From assembly GCA_002009975.1 (NCBI GenBank), contig MTLP01000042.1, forward strand, positions 228,418 through 292,417: DNA of 64,000 nt, given 5' to 3'. This document shows, one piece after another, positions 56,421 to 64,000 of this stretch. Every line of letters starts with the position of its first letter. Positions within the stretch are counted from its first letter, which is position 1. The stretch comes from Thermococcus sp. JdFR-02. GTDB taxonomy: Archaea; Methanobacteriota_B; Thermococci; Thermococcales; Thermococcaceae. The notes beneath the pieces were generated by a model. The model did not search any database, was not told where the DNA came from, and saw only the letters and a program-made list of their open reading frames with translations. The position numbers were made by a program, and so were the translations under genes.

Positions 56421-56430
56421 CTTTTTAAAG
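56421..56430 (+). promoter_or_regulatory. TATA box of the fluoride-responsive unit
   Basis: CTTTTTAAAG at 56421-56430 is centred about 25 bases before 56451, so transcription should start at, or within a base or two of, the first base of the aptamer. Confidence 0.65.
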
Positions 56431-56450
56431 GACTAAAATACACTCGCTAA

Positions 56451-56540
56451 GGGCGATGGCGTCCGCCCGGGCTTCGAGCCCGAACCGCCCGTAAGGGCTG
56501 ATGACGCCTATTCTACAACTCCTTGGAGGCGGTAGAATGG
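56451..56540 (+). promoter_or_regulatory. Fluoride riboswitch (crcB motif) with expression platform
   Basis: The aptamer (56451-56509) matches the crcB motif: GGGCG (451-455) pairs with CGCCC (464-468), GGCGTC (458-463) with GACGCC (503-508), and GCCC-GTAA-GGGC (487-498) is the third stem; GGCGATGG and GGGCTGATGACGCCTA are the conserved strands. An extra hairpin GGGCTTCGAGCCC (469-481) is inserted after the second stem. Downstream, CGCCT (505-509) can pair with AGGCG (527-531) at the Shine-Dalgarno, and TTCTAC (511-516) with GTAGAA (532-537). Fluoride binding should hold CGCC in the aptamer and free the ribosome binding site. Confidence 0.92.
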
Positions 56541-57385
56541 GCTCGGAGCTTGAATTAGGTAAATACATTAATGTCAACTTAGTTTTAAAATACCTTGAAG
56601 AGAGGAGAAATGAAGATGGTGGTTACTGCTTTGTTTCCCTCTTAGATGAGACAAACATAAACGACACCTACTATGCAGTGAAAATCTATGACCTGCTTGG
56701 ATTAGAAGTTCCAGAAAAAGAAAAGACAATTGAGTTCCTTTATGAGTCAACACAGTCGTATAGAGCTACAGTTGCTTTAGCAATGGGAATTGAAGCACTG
56801 ACAATTTTAGGTGCAAAGGATTTAGCAAGGGGCAAGGTAGAGTTCGTTTTTAACAAATACAATCCTCTAAAAGATCAGTTTGCTGTGGGACTGGGTGGCA
56901 GTGAAGAATTTGGAACAGCAACTCCTCTAGAGGCAACATATTGGGTTTTAAAGGCTTTAAAAGCGATTAATTACAAGCTTGAAAATGATGTTAAAGAAAA
57001 AATCAGAGAATTTATTGAGAACTTTAGAAAGGGAGAAGGGTATGGAACCACACAAGCAACGACGACCATGACATATCAAGCATTGTTTTCGTTAAATTTC
57101 TTAGGCTACAACACCTCAACAAGATTTTTCAAGAAATGTGAAGTTTATGGGGGATTTACAGAAGTTCCTCTTTCTTTGCCACCCTACCTAGAGCCTACCT
57201 TCTATGCAATTAGAGGGCTAAAGATGGTTAAAGACAAGCCAAAATATATTAAAGCACATATAAACTTCATTAAGGCACTTCAGAATTCAAATGGTGGCTT
57301 TAGACGCTCCTCAGAACTGGGAATATCAAACTTCCAGAATACCTACAGGGCATTAAAATCCCTAGCTGAGCTTTTAACCTTCTAA
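56537..57385 (+). CDS. Prenyltransferase/squalene-cyclase repeat protein of the fluoride unit
   Basis: A 282-residue all-helical protein made of repeats of the prenyltransferase/terpene cyclase alpha-toroid: EDGGYCF, EFGTATPLEATYWVLKAL, GEGYGTTQATTTMTYQALFSL, VYGGFTEVP...EPTFYAIRGL and NSNGGFRRSSELG. I see no complete catalytic set and do not assign a reaction. The ATG at 56537 follows GGAGGCGG; an in-frame ATG at 56501 lies inside the aptamer and is rejected. First gene behind the fluoride riboswitch, so it should be induced by fluoride. Confidence 0.75.
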   Translation: MGSELELGKYINVNLVLKYLEERRNEDGGYCFVSLLDETNINDTYYAVKIYDLLGLEVPEKEKTIEFLYESTQSYRATVALAMGIEALTILGAKDLARGKVEFVFNKYNPLKDQFAVGLGGSEEFGTATPLEATYWVLKALKAINYKLENDVKEKIREFIENFRKGEGYGTTQATTTMTYQALFSLNFLGYNTSTRFFKKCEVYGGFTEVPLSLPPYLEPTFYAIRGLKMVKDKPKYIKAHINFIKALQNSNGGFRRSSELGISNFQNTYRALKSLAELLTF

Positions 57386-57406
57386 TTTAATTTTTGAGGG
57401 TTAAAA

Positions 57407-58105
57407 ATGGACATAATTGGGATTCGATTAAAAGATGCCCTTGAAAAAGCAGGATGTCCAATTTGCAATATTCTCAAAAAATATGAAACCGATTTGATAG
57501 AAGAGATACTTTACGAACATGTTAATAACCCGAGTGTTAGGGAAAAGTTTAAGAAAAGCCTTGGTCTCTGCACTTATCATGCATGGAAGCTCGAGAGTAT
57601 AGCATACTCAAATCCACTTTATGGTAGCTTAGGAGTTGCTATAATTTACGAGCACATGCTTTCACTTTATTTAAGCTCACTTAAATGTCAAAACAAAATA
57701 AAAGAGAGGAAATGCTTTTTGTGCAAATCTGTGGAGGAGAAAGAAGAACATACAATAGGAGCATTGGTTGATAGGATTGAAGAACTCTTTGGTTTTTATG
57801 AAAGCTCTAAAGCAATATTCTGCAAAGAACATTACACCATGCTTTACGATAAGCTTAAAACAGAGAATCCTCAAATGAGCGAGAGGTTAAGAAAAGTCCA
57901 GATCAGAAAACTCGAAACCCTTGGAGAGAGATTAAACAAATTCATAGAAAAATTCGATTACCGTTCAACAGAATCACCAACTAAAGATGAGATTATGTCT
58001 GTTACATTGAGTATTGAAAGCCTGAAAGGACTGCCTTTGGGAATAAATTTCACGAGGAGAAGAAAAAAGAGGTCTCTCCTGAAAGATATCTTCAATGAAT
58101 ATTAA
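57407..58105 (+). CDS. DUF6062 family Cys/His protein
   Basis: A 232-residue protein with two matching Cys/His units: CPIC at about residues 17-20 with a later GLCTYHAW, and CFLC at about 104-107 with IFCKEHY. Each unit gives CXXC plus CXXH, which should bind zinc. The remainder is helical. This is the DUF6062 pattern as I remember it. It lies 21 bases after the toroid protein and 23 before crcB, so it belongs to the fluoride-induced transcript. Role unknown. Confidence 0.75.
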   Translation: MDIIGIRLKDALEKAGCPICNILKKYETDLIEEILYEHVNNPSVREKFKKSLGLCTYHAWKLESIAYSNPLYGSLGVAIIYEHMLSLYLSSLKCQNKIKERKCFLCKSVEEKEEHTIGALVDRIEELFGFYESSKAIFCKEHYTMLYDKLKTENPQMSERLRKVQIRKLETLGERLNKFIEKFDYRSTESPTKDEIMSVTLSIESLKGLPLGINFTRRRKKRSLLKDIFNEY

Positions 58106-58128
58106 AGCAGCTAACAGGAGGTATTGCA

Positions 58129-58889
<761 letters not shown>

Positions 58890-59006
58890 GCCTTATAAAC
58901 CACGTTACTTCCCCAATGTTACTACCATTGTGTGGCTAACTGCTAAAGGGTTCAGATTCTACAAAATCTTTAAGAAGTATGAGCAAAATACTTTATAGGA
59001 TGGGAC

Positions 59007-59771
59007 ATGGTGTTGCAAAATACACAGCTCATTCAATGGGCTGTGGACATACTTGAACTTATAGGATTAACTCTCATGGTCATAATATTAAACAAGTTTA
59101 AAGAAGAGTTTGTCTTTCTTTTTGGAAAAAGAAATACAAAGCTGCTCATGATAGGTTTGGGGGTTATAGTACTCTCTAGCATTGCTGATATTTTAAACGA
59201 AATTGTTAAAACAACACTTACAAACGTTTTAGACGATATTCTTCTCATTATTGCTGTAGGTATAATATCTTATGGGCTCTACTCTGTCGGTAAGAGAACA
59301 CAAATAGAAGTATCTCCTTATACTATGTCCTCTAATATGACCAAAAATGAAATCACAGCAATCTCAGAGGGGACATATCTCTACCCAACCACCGACATTG
59401 AAAGAGTATTAAAGCTTCTTCGCGGTAAAAAGATCCTTGCTATTACACGAGATCCGAAAAAATTTGAAGAAGCAAACATTCCCTATATCTGGGTAACAAA
59501 AGCTGATACCAAAAACTCTATTCACCCAAGGAACCTAGCACAACTTCTTCAGCATATTATTGATATCCTCGATGAAAACACGGGAATACTTTTAGACTGT
59601 GTTGAGTATTTAATCCTCGAAAACGATTTCACATCCGTTTTTAAATTTTTGACAACTCTAAAAGATTATGCATTACAAAAGAAGGGCATTGTTATAATCG
59701 TCCTCGAGAAAGATGCCTTAGAAGACAAAGAGTATAAACTCCTTGAAAGGGAATTTTTCTTGCTAGAGTAA
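59007..59771 (+). CDS. Membrane-anchored DUF835 protein
   Basis: A 254-residue protein. Two or three membrane helices in residues 10-100 are followed by a cytoplasmic DUF835 domain (ISEGTYLYPTTDIERVLKLL, LAITRDPKKFEE, TGILLDCVEYLILENDFTSVFKFL), which is related to RecA-like/sensor output modules in Thermococcales. A TATA-like CTTTATAGG is close upstream (58991-58999), so the transcript is short-leadered. A sensor or signalling role is guessed from the layout. Confidence 0.78.
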   Translation: MVLQNTQLIQWAVDILELIGLTLMVIILNKFKEEFVFLFGKRNTKLLMIGLGVIVLSSIADILNEIVKTTLTNVLDDILLIIAVGIISYGLYSVGKRTQIEVSPYTMSSNMTKNEITAISEGTYLYPTTDIERVLKLLRGKKILAITRDPKKFEEANIPYIWVTKADTKNSIHPRNLAQLLQHIIDILDENTGILLDCVEYLILENDFTSVFKFLTTLKDYALQKKGIVIIVLEKDALEDKEYKLLEREFFLLE

Positions 59772-59838
59772 AGTCTGCACAAATCATTATAAGCTATGAA
59801 TACAAGGTACATCCAGAACACTCGAAAAGGTGATAAAA

Positions 59839-61065
59839 ATGCTCCATCATGTTAAGCTTATTCACGCGACTAAGAGTAAAAAATTACTGGGAAAAAAGAT
59901 TGTTTTGGCAATCCCTGGGAGTATAGCCGCTGTTGAGTGTGTAAAGTTGGCTAGAGAATTAATTAGGCATGGAGCTGAAGTTCATGCCGTAATGAGTGAA
60001 AATGCCCAAAAGATAATACATCCCTACGCTATGGAGTTTGCTACCGGGAACAAGGTAGTCACTGAGATTACGGGCTTTATTGAGCATGTAGAACTTTGTG
60101 GGGAGCATGAAAATAAGGCTGATCTTGTTTTAGTTTGTCCAGCAACAGCCAACACAATTTCAAAAATAGCATGTGGCATTGATGATACACCAGTAACAAC
60201 CGTTGTAACAACAGCTTTTGCTCACACACCAATAATGATTGCCCCAGCTATGCATTCAACAATGTATGAGCATCCAGTAATCAGAGAAAATATAGAAAAG
60301 CTCAAAAAATTAGGAGTTGAATTTATAGGTCCAAAATTTGAGGAAGGAAAGGCAAAAGTTGCAAGCATTGATGAAATAGTTTACAGAGTCATTAAAAAAC
60401 TTCACAAAAAGGATCTAGTTGGAAAGAGAGTATTAATAACGGCTGGAGCTACAAAAGAATATATAGACCCAATCCGCTTCATCACAAACAAGAGCAGCGG
60501 AAAGATGGGAGTTGCTTTAGCTGAGGAAGCTGAATTTAGGGGCGCTGAAGTTACGCTTATAAAAACCAAGGGAAGTGTGCCAAGCTTTGTTGAAAGTCAA
60601 ATCGAAGTTGAAACCGTCGAAGAGATGCTTAAAGCTATTGAAAATGAGTTAAAGAGTAAAAAATACGATGTTGTGATTTTAGCTGCTGCTGTGAGCGATT
60701 TTACACCGAAAGAAAAGGCTGAAAAGAAAATAAAGAGCGGACAAGCGCTTATTTTAGAACTTGTTCCAACACCAAAGATAATTAAAAGAGTAAAAGAAAT
60801 TGCCCCTGAAGTGTTTTTAGTAGGATTTAAAGCTGAATATGGCATTAGCAAAGAAGAACTTATAGAACAAGCAAAAAAACAGATTGAAAAAGCTAAAAGT
60901 GATGTAGTAATTGCTAACAAAGGAGAAATAGCCTTTGGAAGTGACGTGAATGAAGTTTATTGGGTCACAAAAGAAGGCTATGAAAAGTTCCCTCTAATGA
61001 GCAAAAGGGAGCTAGCAGAGAAAATTTGGGATAATATAATCAAATTTTTGGAAGTGAGAAAATGA
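59839..61065 (+). CDS. coaBC: Bifunctional phosphopantothenoylcysteine decarboxylase / phosphopantothenate-cysteine ligase
   Basis: A 408-residue Dfp/CoaBC protein for two steps of coenzyme A synthesis. N-terminal CoaC flavoprotein: AIPGSIAAVECVKLARELI, LVCPATANTISKIACGIDD, APAMHSTMYEHP. C-terminal CoaB: VLITAGATKEYIDPIRFITNKSSGKMG and LAAAVSDF. AGGTGAT before the ATG at 59839. Overlaps the next gene by four bases. Confidence 0.95.
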   Translation: MLHHVKLIHATKSKKLLGKKIVLAIPGSIAAVECVKLARELIRHGAEVHAVMSENAQKIIHPYAMEFATGNKVVTEITGFIEHVELCGEHENKADLVLVCPATANTISKIACGIDDTPVTTVVTTAFAHTPIMIAPAMHSTMYEHPVIRENIEKLKKLGVEFIGPKFEEGKAKVASIDEIVYRVIKKLHKKDLVGKRVLITAGATKEYIDPIRFITNKSSGKMGVALAEEAEFRGAEVTLIKTKGSVPSFVESQIEVETVEEMLKAIENELKSKKYDVVILAAAVSDFTPKEKAEKKIKSGQALILELVPTPKIIKRVKEIAPEVFLVGFKAEYGISKEELIEQAKKQIEKAKSDVVIANKGEIAFGSDVNEVYWVTKEGYEKFPLMSKRELAEKIWDNIIKFLEVRK

Positions 61066-61745
61066 AAAAGATTGGCATAATTGGAGGTCTAAGCCCAGAG
61101 TCAACTCTCTATTATTACAAAAAGTTTATAGAAATTTCAAGGCAAAGATTTGAGCCATATTTCTTCCCGGAACTTATGATTTATAGCATAAACTTTCATG
61201 AATTCATGAACAATGCTTGGGAAGGAAGAAAGGAGATTCTCATAAAAGCGGCAAAATCTCTTGAAAAAGCAGGAGCACAAATTATAGCAATCTCAGCAAA
61301 TACTCCTCATAAAGTATTTCCAGATGTTGCAAAAAGCGTAAACGTTCCAATGCTAAGCATAATCGATGCAATTGCTAATGAGGCTAAAAAGCAGGAAATA
61401 AACAAGCTTTTACTTTTAGGAACAAAAACTACAATGAGCGAGCCTTTTTACAAAGAAGCGTTAAGAGGAAAAGGATTTGAAGTTTTTGTTCCAGGCGAAG
61501 AGGAAATGGACAAAGTCCATAGCATAATTTTTGACGAGATAATAGCTGGAAAAATCTTGGAAAGCTCTAAGCTCTTTTTAATTAAGCTAATTGAGAAGTA
61601 TAGAAATGAAAAGGGGATAGAGGGGGTTATCTTGGGCTGCACGGAGTTGCCGTTAATTATTAAAGCGGGTGATGTAAGCGTTAAAGTCTTAGACAGTGCA
61701 GAAATTCATGTCAAAGCCTTAATTGAAAAATCAATGAAAGATTAA
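61062..61745 (+). CDS. Aspartate/glutamate racemase family protein with only one catalytic Cys
   Basis: A 227-residue racemase-fold protein. The N-terminal IGIIGGLSPEST and the C-terminal GCTELPL with the second catalytic Cys are present. At the position of the first catalytic Cys, seen as MPCNTAH in the P. horikoshii aspartate racemase (from memory), this protein has ISANTPH with Ala. So classical two-Cys racemisation is unlikely; stereospecific or other chemistry is possible. Translationally coupled to coaBC by ATGA overlap and convergent with the prenyltransferase gene by four bases. Confidence 0.85.
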   Translation: MKKIGIIGGLSPESTLYYYKKFIEISRQRFEPYFFPELMIYSINFHEFMNNAWEGRKEILIKAAKSLEKAGAQIIAISANTPHKVFPDVAKSVNVPMLSIIDAIANEAKKQEINKLLLLGTKTTMSEPFYKEALRGKGFEVFVPGEEEMDKVHSIIFDEIIAGKILESSKLFLIKLIEKYRNEKGIEGVILGCTELPLIIKAGDVSVKVLDSAEIHVKALIEKSMKD

Positions 61746-62542
61746 CGCCCAAACCTTCTCTCTCTCTTTTGATATTCTCTTATTATTCTTAAAAAGTCGA
61801 TTTTCCTAAACTCTGGAAAGTACACATCAACAAAGAAAAGCTCACTGTAGGCAACTTGGTAAAGCAAGAAATTGCTAATTCTAATTTCCCCTCCAGTCCT
61901 AATTACTATATCTGGATCTGGCATGTTTGGAACATAAAGGTACTTCTTCAATAACTCCTCATCAATGTCATCTTTGCTGATGATTCCCCTCTCCACATCC
62001 TCAACTATTCTCTTCACAGCATCTACAATCTCACTCCTTCCTCCATAAGCTAACGCTATGTTTAGGAAATAGTTGTTGTATTTCTTAGTTACTCTTTCTG
62101 CTTCTTCTGCAGCCTTTCTGACATTTTCGGGCAAAAGCTCCTTTCTCCCAATAACATTAACCCTAATACCATATTTATGAACTCTCTCATCTGTTACAAG
62201 TTCCCTAAATTTCTGTTCAAAAAGATTCATTAGAGCGTTTACCTCCTCAGGACTTCGTTTAAAGTTCTCGGTTGAGAATGCATAAACAGTCAAAACTCTC
62301 ATTCCAAGTTCTCTTCCCCACTCTAAAATCTCCTCAAGCTTTTTAGAACCAAAAAGATGTCCATACCAAGGAGGTTTTTCCAACCTACGTGCCCATCTTC
62401 TATTTCCATCCATAATTATCGCTACATGCTGGGGAATTCTACCATTAGCCTTAACCCTTTCAAACAGGTACCTTTCATACAAATCATACACGGGCTTAAA
62501 TAAAATATGAGGAATGTGGGAAACAATTCTATAAATCACCAA
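61742..62542 (-). CDS. uppS: cis-Prenyltransferase (undecaprenyl/dolichyl diphosphate synthase family)
   Basis: A 266-residue cis-prenyltransferase with HVAIIMDGNRRWAR (catalytic Asp), AFSTENFKR and IRTGGEIRISNFLLYQ. Archaeal members make long-chain polyprenyl diphosphate for dolichol-type glycan carriers. The usual RTSGE reads RTGGE here. N-terminal 35 residues are longer than bacterial UppS. Six bases from the gamma-carbonic anhydrase-like gene upstream; probably cotranscribed. Confidence 0.93.
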   Translation of the reverse strand: MVIYRIVSHIPHILFKPVYDLYERYLFERVKANGRIPQHVAIIMDGNRRWARRLEKPPWYGHLFGSKKLEEILEWGRELGMRVLTVYAFSTENFKRSPEEVNALMNLFEQKFRELVTDERVHKYGIRVNVIGRKELLPENVRKAAEEAERVTKKYNNYFLNIALAYGGRSEIVDAVKRIVEDVERGIISKDDIDEELLKKYLYVPNMPDPDIVIRTGGEIRISNFLLYQVAYSELFFVDVYFPEFRKIDFLRIIREYQKRERRFGR

Positions 62543-62548
62543 CTTTCA

Positions 62549-63073
62549 TCACTCTATCAACTTTCTTTTACCTTTATGAAGCTCAGCTAATGCCATATAA
62601 ACTTCGGCATTTTTCTTCGTCATCTCTATTTCCTTTTCGCTTAACTGTCTAACAACCTTTCCTGGAACTCCAACAACCAAACTATAGTCTGGAATTTCTT
62701 TTCCTGGTGGAATCAATGCCCCAGCACCGATTATAACGTGGTTTCCTATTTTTGCCCCATCTAAAACTACCGCACCCATGCCAATTATTACATAGTTCCC
62801 AATTTTAGCACCGTGAACTACTGCATTATGTCCAACTGTCACATGCTCACCGATTACTGTGGGCATTCCATGAGAGGTATGTATGCTCACATTGTCTTGA
62901 ATATTTGAGCCTTTCCCAATATATATCTGTTCTATATCTCCCCTTAAAACTGCAAAGGGCCATACACTTGCTTTTTCTTCGATTACAACATCTCCAATGA
63001 TTGAAGCGTTTTCATCAACAAAAGCAGAGTCGTCAATCTTAGGTTTTTTTCCATTTAATTCATAAATCGGCAT
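62549..63073 (-). CDS. Gamma-carbonic anhydrase family protein
   Basis: A 174-residue left-handed beta-helix protein with hexapeptide repeats, for example SVWPFAVLRGDIEQIYIG and NVVIIGMGA-like turns. Three His ligands are in SIHTSHG, VGHNAVVHG. The acidic loop of methanogen Cam is absent, so catalysis may be weak, as for other short members (YrdA, CaiE). The start at 63073 (MPIYELNG) is preferred over 63082. In the same direction as the cis-prenyltransferase gene. Confidence 0.88.
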   Translation of the reverse strand: MPIYELNGKKPKIDDSAFVDENASIIGDVVIEEKASVWPFAVLRGDIEQIYIGKGSNIQDNVSIHTSHGMPTVIGEHVTVGHNAVVHGAKIGNYVIIGMGAVVLDGAKIGNHVIIGAGALIPPGKEIPDYSLVVGVPGKVVRQLSEKEIEMTKKNAEVYMALAELHKGKRKLIE

Positions 63074-63201
63074 GAAAATCACCCCTTAAATTGTTCCATT
63101 CAGAACTACCAAATTTTAACTTATAAGTTTTTCATATAGCGCTCACTTATTATGCATCAACTGGAAAAGTTTATGTAGAGGAAATTATAAAAATAAAACG
63201 T

Positions 63202-63390
63202 ATGAAAAAAAGAAAAGCCCAAACTCCTGTTGAGTACTTGGTTATGCTTGTACTGGCTTTGTTAGTTGTTGCAATAGCTATTAGATATCTGACAAGATCA
63301 ATTAGTGCGGCCAACAAGGCTATTTCAAGTGGAGTTAATGAATTGAGCCAAGAATTAAGCGAACAGTTGAGTTCTTTAACAAGTGATTAA
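63202..63390 (+). CDS. Class III signal peptide protein (pilin-like)
   Basis: A 62-residue protein with a class III signal: MKKRKAQTPVEYLVML, with A followed by Q at the cleavage point and Glu at +5, then a hydrophobic helix of about 20 residues. It should be processed by the prepilin peptidase EppA/FlaK type and assembled as a minor pilin or adhesin subunit. A TATA-like TTATAAAAAT is at about 63184-63193. No pilus assembly genes adjoin it. Confidence 0.82.
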   Translation: MKKRKAQTPVEYLVMLVLALLVVAIAIRYLTRSISAANKAISSGVNELSQELSEQLSSLTSD

Positions 63391-63401
63391 ATAAAAAGAA
63401 A

Positions 63402-64000
63402 TTAGATAAGTTCTCTTTCCATTCTTGTCAATCTTCTAGCACCATTTTTTTCCAAAACAATCGTATCCTCAATCCTGACTCCACCAAACTTGGGAATGTA
63501 TATTCCAGGTTCGATTGTAATAACCATTCCTTCTTTAAGCACAGTTTCATCAAATTGATTAACCCTTGGCGCTTCATGAATTTCCAAGCCAACACCATGA
63601 CCTAATGAATGTATAAAATAATCTCCATAACCGTATTCAGCTATAATATCCCTTGCAATCCTATCTAGCTCGTTTGCTTTCATTCCTACCTTGGCTTTTT
63701 TAACTGCAGCCCTTTGCGCCTCTAAGACAACCTCATAAATATCCTTTTGCTTTTCATTTGGTTTTCCAACAACAATAGTCCTAGTTATATCTGAGTTGTA
63801 ATGTTTGTATAACGCTCCTAAATCAATGACAACTAAATCTCCCTTTTCTATTCTCTTATCACTTGCGATACCATGGGGTAAAGCAGAACGATAACCACTT
63901 GCTATAATCGTGTCAAAAGCAGGCTTTTCTGCTCCATTCATCTTCATAACAAACTCAACTTTTGCAGCTATTTCCCTTTCTCTTTTACCTTCACTTATTT
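63402..64000 (-). CDS. pepQ: Xaa-Pro dipeptidase (prolidase), 5' end cut by window
   Basis: 199 codons of an M24 metallopeptidase; the frame stays open to the window edge, so the N-terminal domain is missing. Metal ligands are in place: DLGALYKHYNSD (two Asp), HSLGHGVGLEIHE (His), TIEPGIYI (Glu) and GGVRIEDT (Glu). The stretch GAEKPAFDTIIASG is very like the prolidase of Thermococcales. Cleaves dipeptides with C-terminal proline, using Co2+ or Mn2+. Convergent with the pilin-like gene. Confidence 0.93.
   Translation of the reverse strand, partial: ISEGKREREIAAKVEFVMKMNGAEKPAFDTIIASGYRSALPHGIASDKRIEKGDLVVIDLGALYKHYNSDITRTIVVGKPNEKQKDIYEVVLEAQRAAVKKAKVGMKANELDRIARDIIAEYGYGDYFIHSLGHGVGLEIHEAPRVNQFDETVLKEGMVITIEPGIYIPKFGGVRIEDTIVLEKNGARRLTRMERELI

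Noticed and set aside
56501..56536. Upstream ATG at 56501 as the start of the prenyltransferase-repeat protein
   Set aside because: It lies inside the 3' strand of the fluoride aptamer and lacks a ribosome binding site; the ATG at 56537 has GGAGGCGG at the right distance.

Overview
The window looks like a chromosome segment of a hyperthermophilic archaeon of the order Thermococcales, most likely an AT-rich Thermococcus or close relative. The evidence is ribosomal protein S8e, a Nog1-type GTPase, Lhr-type helicase, AlaX, THEP1-type NTPase, Trm5, DUF357/DUF555/DUF504 proteins, a class III signal peptide protein, TATA boxes about 25-30 bases upstream of genes or transcript starts, GGTGA-type ribosome binding sites, and tight gene packing on both strands. 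No insertion sequence, CRISPR array or rRNA was seen. 

Layout. 1-11.2 kb: a truncated ion transporter, an HSDR_N-type nuclease-like protein, a small leader peptide coupled to a lipoprotein, a predicted K+ channel with an unusual N-terminal half, AlaX, a duplicated-domain surface protein, an HD hydrolase, an Era-like GTPase, a three-gene unknown group with a winged-helix protein, and a DNA cytosine-C5 methyltransferase. 11.2-19.6 kb: DUF357 and DUF555 genes, then a divergent acetoin/2-oxoacid dehydrogenase-like locus. Leftward are E1 alpha, E1 beta, a VOC protein, a Trp-rich membrane protein, DUF6506 and a lipoyl-like protein without the lipoyl lysine. Rightward are a stand-alone lipoyl protein, E2, a Lin0512-type protein and AcoX. 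A lipoate ligase gene converges on it. The shared promoter region carries three inverted repeats. No E3 gene is present. 

19.6-32.6 kb is mostly housekeeping: thioredoxin-CcdA fusion, CTP synthase, S8e, Nog1, MBL hydrolase, M20 peptidase, an archaeal ATPase and an Lhr helicase. 32.6-44.8 kb: a degenerate remnant of a chelatase gene end, an AlbA_2/HATPase regulator with operator-like repeats, and a leftward operon for tetrapyrrole or metal handling (tandem binding protein, permease, ATPase, gate-domain membrane protein, CobN, ChlI-ChlD fusion). 44.9-54.6 kb: MFS transporter, nitroreductase, iron alcohol dehydrogenase, TIM-barrel isomerase, MtnA, THEP1 NTPase, a second BtuCD/FecCD-type transporter without a binding protein, and a large secreted protein. 

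54.7-64 kb: tRNA-Glu(UUC), Trm5, DUF192, then a fluoride riboswitch whose transcript leads a four-gene unit (prenyltransferase-repeat protein, DUF6062, CrcB fluoride exporter, DUF190). After that come DUF835, CoaBC, an Asp/Glu racemase homologue lacking one catalytic Cys, cis-prenyltransferase, gamma-carbonic anhydrase-like protein, a class III signal peptide protein and a truncated prolidase. 

The most notable systems are the archaeal aco-like locus, the fluoride regulon with two unexplained partner genes, and the chelatase/tandem-binding-protein operon with a pseudogene remnant beside it.
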